NCBI GenBank assembly: GCA_039182965.1
Contig: JBCDBW010000004.1
Location: 1-64,000, forward strand
Direction of reading: 5' to 3'
From: JBCDBW01 sp039182965
GTDB lineage: Bacteria > Verrucomicrobiota > Verrucomicrobiia > Verrucomicrobiales > DEV007
DNA: 64,000 nucleotides
The stretch's first letter is position 1. Every line of letters begins with the position of its first letter. The translations under genes were made by a program, and so were the position numbers. The notes beneath the pieces were generated by a model, which worked only from the letters and a program-made list of their open reading frames with translations, ran no database searches and was not told where the DNA came from. Positions 1 through 6,518 of the stretch are shown here, piece by piece.

Positions 1-439
1 ACTTACAACCGGCGGTTGCAGCGTGCCTGTTGCCGTTGTTGGGGAATGTCCCTGCGTTACTCTTGGCCATGGAGATGACCGTGGAGTCTTCAACGAGAAG
101 TCTTCGAAAGAGACCACCATCGATAAGGCGGAGAGTCCGAGAGCGTTGCTGCGAGATGACGCTGCTGACGGCTTCGGTCAGAAAGCGTGTCGAAGCAGGT
201 GAGAAGCGCCTGGCCATGGCTTGCCGACTCATGGATCGGGCGGTGAAACCGCCAAGGGCGATGGCGATATGATTGAAGGACGAAGCACCTCTTGAAACGG
301 ACTGCAGCAGAGCGAGCAAGAAGCCTTGGGCAGAGAATTTGGATGAATAACGAGCTATGAGACCAGAGCTTTTTGCGATAGAATCAAGCGTTTGAACATT
401 GAGAAGCGAAGCGGCAGATACAGGTAATTGATTAGACAT
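1..439 (-). CDS. IS4-type DDE transposase, N-terminal part (runs off the left edge)
   Basis: An open frame reads leftward from an ATG at 437-439 to the window edge without a stop, giving about 146 residues. The protein starts MSNQLPVSAASLL and contains LIDGGLFRRLL followed by VEDSTVISM. In IS4-family transposases the latter stretch carries the first catalytic Asp of the DDE triad, followed by a small insertion and a basic AATAGCK-like segment. The other two catalytic residues lie outside the window, so intactness cannot be judged. It is the left boundary of the accessory block and may have separated the cassette array from its integrase. Terminal inverted repeats were not identified. Family is inferred from motif recall; IS1380-like elements are a less likely alternative. 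Confidence 0.72.
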   Translation of the reverse strand, partial: MSNQLPVSAASLLNVQTLDSIAKSSGLIARYSSKFSAQGFLLALLQSVSRGASSFNHIAIALGGFTARSMSRQAMARRFSPASTRFLTEAVSSVISQQRSRTLRLIDGGLFRRLLVEDSTVISMAKSNAGTFPNNGNRHAATAGCK

Positions 440-529
440 GAAAAACCTGCCGAGGGCTTTCGAATGTCAAGGAAAAGTGCGTAAAAACTCTAATTTAACC
501 TGCTTACCATCAATGAATTATATCATTAA

Positions 530-644
530 GTTGACGCATATGATCCGCTACCCGCTCCGAGTCAGATTCGGAGGGTAGCGACAAACCTCAACCAGAATCG
601 AAGGAGCGCTCCCAGTAGCGGATGTGTGGACTTCGACGTTAACC
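530..644 (+). other. Degenerate attC-like recombination site before the first cassette
   Basis: A 9-base arm ATCCGCTAC (543-551) pairs perfectly with GTAGCGGAT (615-623), and CGCTCC (553-558) can pair with GGAGCG (604-609). The right side ends CTTCGAC-GTTAACC (631-644), the same L'-R' arrangement as CTTCGAC-GTTCGCC in the clear attC at 1440-1564. The coding frame of the macrodomain begins 15 bases after it, as in integron cassettes. The left simple site is poorly conserved (only GTTGACG at 530-536 resembles L''), so this is a damaged site or array boundary. A smaller hairpin (CTACCC...GGGTAG, 548-578) lies inside the loop. Confidence 0.45.
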
Positions 645-654
645 GAAGAAAATT

Positions 655-1131
655 GTGCGCGACATCACCTACACAACAGGCGACGCGACCGCCCCAGTAG
701 GAGACGGTCACAAGATTATCGCCCACATTTGCAACGACATCGGCGGTTGGGGCAAGGGGTTCGTGGTCGCAATCACACGGAGGTGGCCTGAACCAGAATC
801 CGACTATCGGCGGTGGTATGCGGAGCGCGACCAGAACGACTTCAGATTGGGCGCGGTTCGGGTCGTTCCCGTTGCTGAGGATGTCGCAGTCGCGAACATG
901 ATTGGCCAGCGGGACATCAGGAAGCGTGGCGGGACTCCTCCAATACGCTATGATGCCGTTCGGATCTGTCTGAGCGCGCTGAGAGAGACCGCTCTATCAT
1001 CGGCGGCGACCATTCATATGCCGCGTATCGGCTGCGGGCTCGCGGGAGGCGATTGGACAGAGATTGAGCCGATTATCCAAGATGAGCTTTCTAAGCATGA
1101 CGTTGCGGTCACTGTTTACGATTTTCCATGA
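655..1131 (+). CDS. Macrodomain protein (ALC1/TARG1-like ADP-ribose binding or hydrolase)
   Basis: A single-domain macrodomain protein of 158 residues. It shows the early strand with IAHICNDIGGWGKGFV (ADP-ribose loop 1) and MPRIGCGLAGGDW near residue 122 (loop 2), as in the ALC1/TARG1 class that removes ADP-ribose from glutamate or O-acetyl-ADP-ribose. The start is a GTG 15 bases after the presumed cassette boundary. Its stop overlaps the ATG of the next gene (ATGA), so the two are probably translated together. Known roles of the class are reversal of protein or nucleic-acid ADP-ribosylation, including as antitoxins. Whether it hydrolyses or only binds is not decided by sequence alone. Base composition is more balanced than in core genes, consistent with acquisition as a cassette. 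Confidence 0.85.
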   Translation: MRDITYTTGDATAPVGDGHKIIAHICNDIGGWGKGFVVAITRRWPEPESDYRRWYAERDQNDFRLGAVRVVPVAEDVAVANMIGQRDIRKRGGTPPIRYDAVRICLSALRETALSSAATIHMPRIGCGLAGGDWTEIEPIIQDELSKHDVAVTVYDFP

Positions 1132-1445
1132 TTCACGAGGGACAGATTTGGGAGGCTGCATCCGACGTGGATGTGATCGCCATGACGCAGTGGCGAGCGC
1201 CTTTCACGGGCGGCCACTATCGTAAGCTCCCGGCTGGTGAGCAGTTTCGGGTTTCGGTCGAGCCTCCCGGTGGCGCCACAGCGGCATGCTGTGACCCGCT
1301 GAACTACAAAGGCCTTCATAAGCACTTCGTTCCGCGCAAAGATCGCTGGCAGATTCACATCTATTCAGGGTATTACCTCACGATCAATTTCGATGAGATC
1401 GAATCCAAGTGCCGACTCGTCACCCAAGAAACAACCAACGGCTAA
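1128..1445 (+). CDS. Small unknown protein coupled to the macrodomain gene
   Basis: A 105-residue soluble protein, starting MIHEGQIWEAASDVD and containing WRAPFTGGHYRKLPAGE and a double-Cys stretch AACCDPLNYKGLH. No signal peptide or membrane segment is visible and I do not recognise a named family. Its ATG overlaps the stop of the macrodomain gene and its own TAA lies inside the R'' part of the attC-like site, so both genes sit on one mobile cassette. The coupling suggests a joint function. It does not resemble DarT ADP-ribosyltransferases, so a toxin role would be speculation. Confidence 0.7.
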   Translation: MIHEGQIWEAASDVDVIAMTQWRAPFTGGHYRKLPAGEQFRVSVEPPGGATAACCDPLNYKGLHKHFVPRKDRWQIHIYSGYYLTINFDEIESKCRLVTQETTNG

Positions 1446-1564
1446 CAAGGCGTCGCTCTCAACACCTGCCCCGCCGCGAGTTCAATCCTCCATGACCATT
1501 CAACCCTCAACCCACAGTCGAAGCCTCGCCCTCGGGCAGGTGTGAGAGGTCTTCGACGTTCGCC
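1440..1564 (+). other. attC-like integron recombination site
   Basis: R'' is GGCTAAC (1440-1446) and R' is GTTCGCC (1558-1564); these pair at six of seven positions. Inside them, GTCG (1452-1455) pairs with CGAC (1554-1557), CTCTC (1456-1460) with GAGAG (1544-1548), and ACACCTGCCC (1462-1471) with GGGCAGGTGT (1534-1543). One A (1461) bulges out, like the extrahelical base that directs strand choice by integrases. A further GCGAG/CTCGC pair extends the stem. The total of 125 bases is within the known attC size range. The upstream gene's stop codon falls inside R'' and the next ORF starts 26 bases after the expected G/TT crossover, both typical of cassettes. Confidence 0.8.
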
Positions 1565-1584
1565 AGGGAAAACACGTCATCCGA

Positions 1585-1875
1585 ATGCCAGCACGAGAAC
1601 TCAATCTGAAGGACTGCGTGATTATTATCGGCTATGATCCCGATGGAAACTGCGTGTATTCATCGCTAATTGACCATGCGGAGTATTACGATGGAGAGCA
1701 CGCGTGGGACAAAGGGTCGAGAGTGATCGAGTTGCACCTCCGGAGACTAAAAGGATTCATTTTTGATATGGACGGCGTGCTCCAGGAAGAGTTTGAAAGC
1801 ACCTTCAATTTGCAGACGGGAATCTACGAAAAGGGGAAGCGGCGCTTTGCGGATGGAACTGAACAGAACGATTGA
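1585..1875 (+). CDS. Hypothetical cassette-type protein
   Basis: A 96-residue ORF that begins 20 bases after the attC-like site, the expected place for a cassette gene. It starts MPARELNLKDCVIIIGYD and has a mixed charged sequence without membrane segments. The phrase FIFDMDGVLQEEF looks like a HAD phosphatase motif but has no HAD context around it and is probably coincidental. No Shine-Dalgarno is obvious before the ATG. No attC-like site was found after it, so the right side of this cassette has probably been lost to the IS remnant that follows. Function unknown. Confidence 0.5.
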   Translation: MPARELNLKDCVIIIGYDPDGNCVYSSLIDHAEYYDGEHAWDKGSRVIELHLRRLKGFIFDMDGVLQEEFESTFNLQTGIYEKGKRRFADGTEQND

Positions 1876-1972
1876 AATCCACGAAGGCGAACACCTATTA
1901 AGCCCGGACGAGTAAAGGGCAAAAGGGGGTTGTGAGCAGGTTTTTTCAAAGTGCTCTATTCTGGCTTTACGA

Positions 1973-2194
1973 GTGTGGGCTCTTCGCTTGGATTCGGTTG
2001 GACGGCTCGAAGGGCGAAAGATATACAGTGAAAGGCTGGGCAATTTGGAACCGGTCTTTGCCAACCTGGCCTCTCAGAAAGGAATGAATCGCTCTCCGCT
2101 GCGAGGCGTGGCCAAGGCTACTATCCAATGGAAACTCTACTGTCTGGTGCACAATCTTGAGAAGATCGCGGGCAATCTTAAGCAGCTTAACTAA
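1973..2194 (+). pseudogene. 3' remnant of an IS1182-type transposase
   Basis: The frame encodes YSERLGNLEPVFANLASQKG followed by PLRG and QWKLYCLVHNLEKIAGN and a stop at 2192-2194. This is the characteristic C-terminal tail of IS1182-family DDE transposases. Only about 60 of the usual 450 or more residues remain, and no start or catalytic residues are present. The stretch GGCTTTTTCGACAGTCTC (2335-2352) may be the right end of the same element, but I found no matching left end. Bases 1876-1972 and 2195-2370 hold no convincing gene. Confidence 0.78.
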
Positions 2195-2370
2195 CCGACC
2201 GGGCTCCCATGGCCCCTCAAATCCACCTTCAAGGGCTCAGAAAGCGACGATGCGGCCTATCGAGCCAGAGAGAGCGCCCATCTCATGCCTGAAATCAATC
2301 TTAACCCACAGATTTCTAAAGCCTGACATCCAAGGGCTTTTTCGACAGTCTCGTTCGCTTAGAAATAGCC

Positions 2371-2404
2371 TTGCGACGGGCGAAGTGATACTTTAGTATC
2401 ACTT
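2371..2404 (+). promoter_or_regulatory. Promoter with operator palindrome for the toxin-antitoxin operon
   Basis: A perfect inverted repeat has arms AAGTGATAC (2383-2391) and GTATCACTT (2396-2404), separated by TTTA. It ends one base before the antitoxin ATG at 2406. A sigma-70-type promoter overlaps it: TTGCGA (2371-2376), 17 bases, TAGTAT (2394-2399). Binding there by the Phd-type antitoxin would block transcription, the usual autoregulation of such pairs. The predicted transcription start falls at or next to the ATG, so the mRNA may be leaderless; no Shine-Dalgarno fits in the remaining space. Confidence 0.72.
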
Positions 2405-2405
2405 C

Positions 2406-2663
2406 ATGAAGGTTGAGCTTGTCACGACCCTGAAGCGGAAGGCAACGGAGATTCTCGGCGATTTAGCCCGGGATCAAGAGCCTGTGCTCATTACACAGCA
2501 CGGTCGGCCGGCAGCGTATCTCCTCGATGTTGATACCTATGAGGCAATGCAAGATCGAATTGCGCTGCTCGAGGGAATTGCCCGTGGCGAACGCGCGATC
2601 GAGGAGGGCCGTACTGTCTCTCACGACGAGGCCAAGAAGAAGATGGATCGATGGCTGAGCTGA
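2406..2663 (+). CDS. Phd/YefM-family antitoxin
   Basis: An 85-residue protein, typical in length for Phd/YefM antitoxins. The N-terminal half (residues 1-50) carries KVELVTTLKRKATEILGD followed by PVLITQHGRPAAYLLDVDTY, the DNA-binding and dimerisation fold of the family. The C-terminal half is charged (EGIARGERAIEEGRTVSHDEA) and would wrap the toxin. It overlaps the toxin gene by 13 bases and sits directly behind an operator palindrome that it probably binds together with the toxin. Confidence 0.9.
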   Translation: MKVELVTTLKRKATEILGDLARDQEPVLITQHGRPAAYLLDVDTYEAMQDRIALLEGIARGERAIEEGRTVSHDEAKKKMDRWLS

Positions 2664-2953
2664 TATGGACTGAGCCAGCTCTCGCTGAGCTCGATGAGAT
2701 TGCGGACTATATTGCTCTGGATAACCCCGATGCGGCGAAGCGATTGGTCAGGCGTGTGTTCGAACACGTCGAGCAGCTAATGGATCATCCCGAGAGCGGC
2801 TCCATTCCTCCTGAGCTGCTCCCTGCCAAGGCATATCGACAGATTGTCGAGCCTCCCTGCCGCATCTTCTACCGGATCGAAGACGTGAAGATCTTTGTTG
2901 TGCACATGATGCGGAGCGAACGTTTGCTCAGGCAAAGGAATCTAGAACGATAA
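2651..2953 (+). CDS. ParE/RelE-superfamily toxin
   Basis: A 100-residue protein beginning MAELIWTEPALAELDEIADY, followed by IALDNPDAAKRLV and the C-terminal core YRQIVEPPCRIFYRIED with VVHMMRSERLL. These are the hallmarks of the RelE/ParE toxin fold; the conserved Arg/Tyr segment and terminal R-x-x-R are present. The architecture (ALDEIADYIA, then ...MRSERLL) is closer to ParE, which poisons gyrase, than to ribosome-dependent RelE, but this cannot be settled from sequence alone. It is the second gene of the operon and appears intact, unlike the decayed pair just downstream. Confidence 0.88.
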   Translation: MAELIWTEPALAELDEIADYIALDNPDAAKRLVRRVFEHVEQLMDHPESGSIPPELLPAKAYRQIVEPPCRIFYRIEDVKIFVVHMMRSERLLRQRNLER

Positions 2954-3131
2954 TAGTAAGACAGAAGAAGTCGTGGATACGAACCTGCTCTTTATTGGGA
3001 TTAGCCGCTCGCGTTCTGGATTTGATCACCTCAAGGTAACGTTCCGAACGACGTGAGGCTTCGTTCCGCAGGTCGCATCACTCTGACGTTGTGCCAATAG
3101 ATGACTGGCGCTGATCGTTTAGACGGGCAAG

Positions 3132-3373
3132 ATGACAACGACGCTCTCCAGCAAAGGTCAGGTGGTGATTCCCTTGGAGATACGCAAGAAGCTCGGGCTG
3201 GCTGAAGGAGCGGTCATCTCCTGCGAGATCGTGGATGTAAAAATCGTCCTCGATCCCAACCCAACCGGGGAAAAGGCAACTCTCTCTGAGGAGGAGGGCA
3301 GCCAGTGCTTCTTGCGCCGGCTGGTGCCCCCGAGATGACCCCGGAATTGGTGAAAGATATCCTTTCATCATGA
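3132..3373 (+). pseudogene. Frameshifted AbrB/VapB-type antitoxin
   Basis: The frame starts MTTTLSSKGQVVIPLEIRKK, the SpoVT/AbrB swapped-hairpin DNA-binding domain, but reads into an unrelated tail and stops at 3336-3338. Shifting by one base around 3296 restores a typical VapB C-terminus, PVLLAPAGAPEMTPELV, ending in TGA at 3371-3373. That TGA overlaps the toxin ATG (3370-3372) in the usual ATGA arrangement. The gene is therefore a single-base indel away from intact, if not a sequencing error. Confidence 0.8.
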
Positions 3374-3600
3374 GGGTGTTGCTGAATGTAAATATCTTAT
3401 TGGCGTGCGGGTGGCAGCATCATCCCTTCCATGCGGCATGCCGGAACTGGATAGCTCGCTACACCGAGATCGCGGCACTACTTGCCCTTGATGCGCCGCT
3501 CAAAGACCGTGATCTTGATGCGATACGAGGCCATTCGGATGGATTGCCCGCCAAAGAACACATTAACCATTCACTCACACTGCTTGGCCTCATCGAATAA
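3370..3600 (+). pseudogene. Degenerate PIN-domain (VapC-type) toxin
   Basis: The start MRVLLNVNILLACGW, followed by HPFHAACRNWIA, matches the first 35 residues of PIN/VapC toxins. The first catalytic Asp, normally in MRVLLDVN, is Asn here. After about residue 30 the PIN fold is lost: the remaining residues do not carry the other acidic sites, and the total is 76 residues against the usual 130-140. An internal deletion has joined an unrelated tail. With the frameshifted antitoxin it forms a dead toxin-antitoxin pair. Confidence 0.78.
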
Positions 3601-3913
3601 TGGGCTAGCAAGGCGTCGTAGCGAATCCGCTCCCGCCTAGAGGCGACGTGACACGGACAACTACAAAGCTAAAGCCCTGTTTCGATCTGGTGCCTCCCGG
3701 TGTGGATCGGTTGGGCGCGGACGTTTTGAGGCCTACCGAGCTGCTGCCAGCGATCCTGATCTTGGGCGGGCTTTTCAATGGGATCATTCACAGATTTTTC
3801 GCTATATTTGGTTCTTCGTGGCATGGTAGCCTTGGCTAACCTTTTGGAGCTTGCAAAGACTAAAGGAGGCTGCTGCTGCGATCGGTTCGCTTCCTTGACC
3901 GCACGCCTTCATC
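3601..3913 (+). other. Gap with a possible attC half-site; no gene seen
   Basis: Directly after the PIN remnant lies GGCTAGCAAGGCGTCG (3603-3618), which matches the R''-spacer-L'' half of the attC at 1440-1455 (GGCTAACAAGGCGTCG) with one change. No matching R' half was found in the next 150 bases, so this is probably a decayed site marking the end of another old cassette. A 63-residue open frame at 3648-3839 has no recognisable features and is not called as a gene. Confidence 0.5.
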
Positions 3914-4285
3914 TTGAAACATCTTCAACACACCGAGAATGGCTGGCTTGAGTGCCCAGGGTATCGAAAGAAGGTTCTATTGAATGCTGACGATCTGAAT
4001 GCCGACGGAGCCCTGGTGCAGCTTGTCGCGATTCCGCCTAAGGCCAAGGTGTCCCTTCATCATCACCAGAGAATGACCGAGGTGTTTCATGTTCTTTCTG
4101 GTGAGGGGTGGGTGAGCATTGCGGGGGCGAAGCATCATTTACATACCGGGGATACCGTGACCTGCGAGCCCGACGGGCGGAACACTGCTCGGAATGAGGA
4201 GGACGGGCCGTATCAGCACATTGTGTTTAAAACGAGTTGGTCAGAAGACGATATTTACTGGGAGGACGAGATAGAGCCGGACTGA
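3914..4285 (+). CDS. Small cupin-domain protein
   Basis: A 123-residue single cupin. The first motif is seen as HHHQRMTEVFHVLSGEGWV (metal-binding His residues and Glu) and the second as HTGDTVTCEPDGRN. Many such proteins bind a metal and act as sugar isomerases, dioxygenases or sensors; no substrate can be named. The start used is a TTG at 3914, with no strong ribosome site in front. The next gene (PhzF-like) starts 26 bases after its stop, so they may be co-transcribed. It is the first gene to the right of the accessory block with ordinary appearance. Confidence 0.8.
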   Translation: MKHLQHTENGWLECPGYRKKVLLNADDLNADGALVQLVAIPPKAKVSLHHHQRMTEVFHVLSGEGWVSIAGAKHHLHTGDTVTCEPDGRNTARNEEDGPYQHIVFKTSWSEDDIYWEDEIEPD

Positions 4286-4311
4286 TGGGTTGAGGTAGGC
4301 GAGAGATAGTT

Positions 4312-5124
4312 GTGAAGATTCCAATTTTCCAGGTCGATGCGTTTGCAGAGCGGGTTTTTGAGGGTAATCCGGCTGCGGTTTGTTTGCTGGACAGCTGGCT
4401 TCCGGACGCCACGCTGCAGGCGATCGCGGAGGAGAACAATCTTTCGGAGACAGCGTTTGTAGTGCCGGGGGATGGTGCCCACGGATTGCGGTGGTTTACT
4501 CCTACCACGGAAGTAGATCTTTGTGGGCATGCGACCTTGGGGGCGGCCCATGTTATGTTTGCGCGCATGTCTCCCGAGAAAGGCCGGATTACTTTCGAGA
4601 CACGCAGCGGGCTTTTACCGGTCCTTCGAGACGGTGATTTGTTGACCCTCGATTTTCCAATCGACGAGGGGGTTGCCTGTGACGCGCCGATTGCGCTGGT
4701 GGAGGCACTGGGTATAGCTCCCGATGAGTGTTACCGAGCGACGGATTACCTTGTGGTTCTGACGAGCGAGAGTGCCGTGGCGGATTTGACTCCAGATGTT
4801 CGAGGCTTCGAAAAGCTCGATTTGCGAGGTGTGATTGTCACGGCGCCTGGAAGGGACGTTGATTTTGTGAGCCGTTTTTTTGCCCCGAAGGACGGCGTGG
4901 ATGAAGATCCGGTAACCGGTTCCGCCCACTGTGCTCTGACTCCCTATTGGGCGGGTCGGCTGGGGAGAGACAGTCTCATCGCGATGCAGATTTCGAAACG
5001 GACGGGGCGCCTTGGGTGTCGGGTCTCTGGGGATCGCGTGCTGATCTCCGGCAGGGTCCTCGATTACTTGGAAGGGCAGATTGAAATCGACGACGTGAAC
5101 GTCGAAGCGGGGGAGGGCGGGTGA
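4312..5124 (+). CDS. PhzF-family isomerase-like protein
   Basis: A 270-residue member of the PhzF family, which shares the diaminopimelate epimerase fold. Diagnostic stretches are the start MKIPIFQVDAFAERVFEGNP, AEENNLSETAFV (with the catalytic Glu), WFTPTTEVDLCGHATLG, and EDPVTGSAHCALTPYW near the C-terminus. The length matches the family. Most members outside phenazine clusters have unknown substrates, and no phenazine genes are present, so a phenazine role is not implied. The start is a GTG preceded by GGCGAGAG. It is probably in one transcript with the cupin gene. Confidence 0.9.
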   Translation: MKIPIFQVDAFAERVFEGNPAAVCLLDSWLPDATLQAIAEENNLSETAFVVPGDGAHGLRWFTPTTEVDLCGHATLGAAHVMFARMSPEKGRITFETRSGLLPVLRDGDLLTLDFPIDEGVACDAPIALVEALGIAPDECYRATDYLVVLTSESAVADLTPDVRGFEKLDLRGVIVTAPGRDVDFVSRFFAPKDGVDEDPVTGSAHCALTPYWAGRLGRDSLIAMQISKRTGRLGCRVSGDRVLISGRVLDYLEGQIEIDDVNVEAGEGG

Positions 5125-5234
5125 CGCCGCGCACAATGGGCCTACATTGACTCGCGAAAATCATTTTGCCTTGTCGGAAGGTCCGAGTTCGGCGCCGTGA
5201 TCATTGATGGCAAGGGGGAGGTTCCTTGGGGAGA

Positions 5235-5693
5235 TCAGGCATTCGCTTCGGGAAGCGGAACCGTGTGGTATTCCAGGGCCCACTCCTTCATGTAGCGTAC
5301 GAGGGTGGGACGAATGATATAGACAATGAGTTCGGGATTGTCGATGGAACCCAAGTATTGCCGGAGGAGCGGGTTTTCCGCCCAGATGGTCTGGAGGAGG
5401 ACGGGGTCGGAGAGTATTTCGGCGAGGCCGGTGATGCGGACTTGGTTGTGATTGGGGTCGAGGTAGCACAGTTCCACCTTTTCGTTGGCGGCGAGTTCGC
5501 GGGTTTTGTGGTAGGACTTGAGATTAGCGATGTAGATGGTGAAGCGGTCTGTGCGGACGGGAGATACGGGGCGGAGGCGTGGTTGATCGCCGTCGATTGA
5601 AGCGAGCATGGGAAATTTTGCGGCGGCAATGGTTTCGAGGGCGAGGGAGGTGAGTTGATCTGGATTGATGGGGTCTGGAGCGGGTTTGGGCAT
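5235..5693 (-). CDS. Pyridoxamine 5'-phosphate oxidase-like flavin-binding protein
   Basis: About 152 residues with the split-barrel FMN-binding pattern: TIAAAKFPMLASIDGDQPRLR, then PVRTDRFTIYIANLKSYHK, VELCYLDPNHNQVRITG and a terminal stretch on residence of the active site. These are typical of PNPOx-like general stress proteins. An ATG at 5693 (MPKPAPDP) is preferred over the longer open frame to 5756 because the extra residues are not family-like. Substrate unknown. It is convergent with the PhzF gene and divergent from the TVP38 gene. Confidence 0.82.
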   Translation of the reverse strand: MPKPAPDPINPDQLTSLALETIAAAKFPMLASIDGDQPRLRPVSPVRTDRFTIYIANLKSYHKTRELAANEKVELCYLDPNHNQVRITGLAEILSDPVLLQTIWAENPLLRQYLGSIDNPELIVYIIRPTLVRYMKEWALEYHTVPLPEANA

Positions 5694-5793
5694 GGGATTT
5701 CTTTTTGTTTGGATGGGTGTTTTGCGGGAAACGAAGTCGGGCCGAAGAAATAGCAAAAATTTCTGCGGAGGATGAAGGAGATTCTGGTAAGAC

Positions 5794-6465
5794 GTGGGGG
5801 TGCGACTGGTTTGGTTATTTTTGGTGCTGGCGATCTTGTTTCTCGTGCCGTTCCTGATCTGGGGAGAGCGACTTGGGGAACTGTTTAGTCAGGAGGGGGC
5901 GGTGGCTTGGCTGGAGGGATATGGGCGCTGGGCTTGGGCGGCGGGAATTGTTTTGTTGATTCTTGATATTGTGTTGCCCTTGCCATCGACGGTCGTGATT
6001 TCGGCGCTTGGGTATCTTTATGGCGCCCTGTGGGGGGGGCTGATCGCGGCGTTGGGATCGATGCTTTCTGCGGGGCTGGCTTATGGGCTTTGTCGGACTT
6101 GGGGGCGTCGGGCGGCGCGTTGGATTGCGGGTGAGCGAGGGGTGGCGGAGGGGGAGCGCTTATTTGGGCGGGCGGGAGGATGGATCGTGGTTTTGTCGCG
6201 TTGGCTACCGTTGATGCCGGAGGTGGTGTCTTGTATGGCTGGAATCGCGCGGATGCGGGCGTGGTCGTTTTTCTTTGCATTGGCTTGTGGGACCCTGCCA
6301 ATGGCGTTTGTGTTTGCGTGGGTGGGAAGTTATGGCCGGGAGGAACCGTGGATCGCCTTCGTTTTGAGCATCAGCTTACCGGTCCTGTTGTGGGGCATCT
6401 TTCGTGTGATTTGGGGACGGCGTCCCGATGGGGGAGAAGACGGTCAAGAGGGGATTGGCGATTGA
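5794..6465 (+). CDS. TVP38/TMEM64 (SNARE-associated/DedA superfamily) membrane protein
   Basis: A 223-residue integral membrane protein with about six hydrophobic segments: residues 4-24, 47-65, 70-100, 130-150, 165-190 and 190-210. The family signature is seen in PLPSTVVISALGYLYGALWG and in the later GGWIVVLSRWLPLMPEVVSC, with its conserved Arg and Pro. Members are thought to flip or transport lipids. The start is a GTG at 5794. A second, more distant copy lies at 42235-42972. The C-terminal tail is short, acidic and cytoplasmic. Confidence 0.85.
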   Translation: MGVRLVWLFLVLAILFLVPFLIWGERLGELFSQEGAVAWLEGYGRWAWAAGIVLLILDIVLPLPSTVVISALGYLYGALWGGLIAALGSMLSAGLAYGLCRTWGRRAARWIAGERGVAEGERLFGRAGGWIVVLSRWLPLMPEVVSCMAGIARMRAWSFFFALACGTLPMAFVFAWVGSYGREEPWIAFVLSISLPVLLWGIFRVIWGRRPDGGEDGQEGIGD

Positions 6466-6491
6466 TTTTGATGCCGATCAATGGGTATACT
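6462..6491 (+). promoter_or_regulatory. Sigma-70-type promoter for the pseudopilin gene
   Basis: TTGATT (6462-6467) and TATACT (6486-6491) are separated by 18 bases and lie 27 bases before the ATG at 6519. The -35 box overlaps the 3' end of the preceding gene, so the pseudopilin may be expressed independently. Confidence 0.6.
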
Positions 6492-6518
6492 GTAGAGAGT
6501 ATTTAACCCCCTTTAATT

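Noticed and set aside
1585..1875. HAD-like motif FIFDMDGVLQEE in the cassette ORF
   Set aside because: The match lies near the C-terminus of a 96-residue protein with no room for the rest of a HAD fold, so it is probably coincidental.
4312..5124. Phenazine biosynthesis gene
   Set aside because: PhzF-like proteins are widespread, and no other phz gene is in the window.
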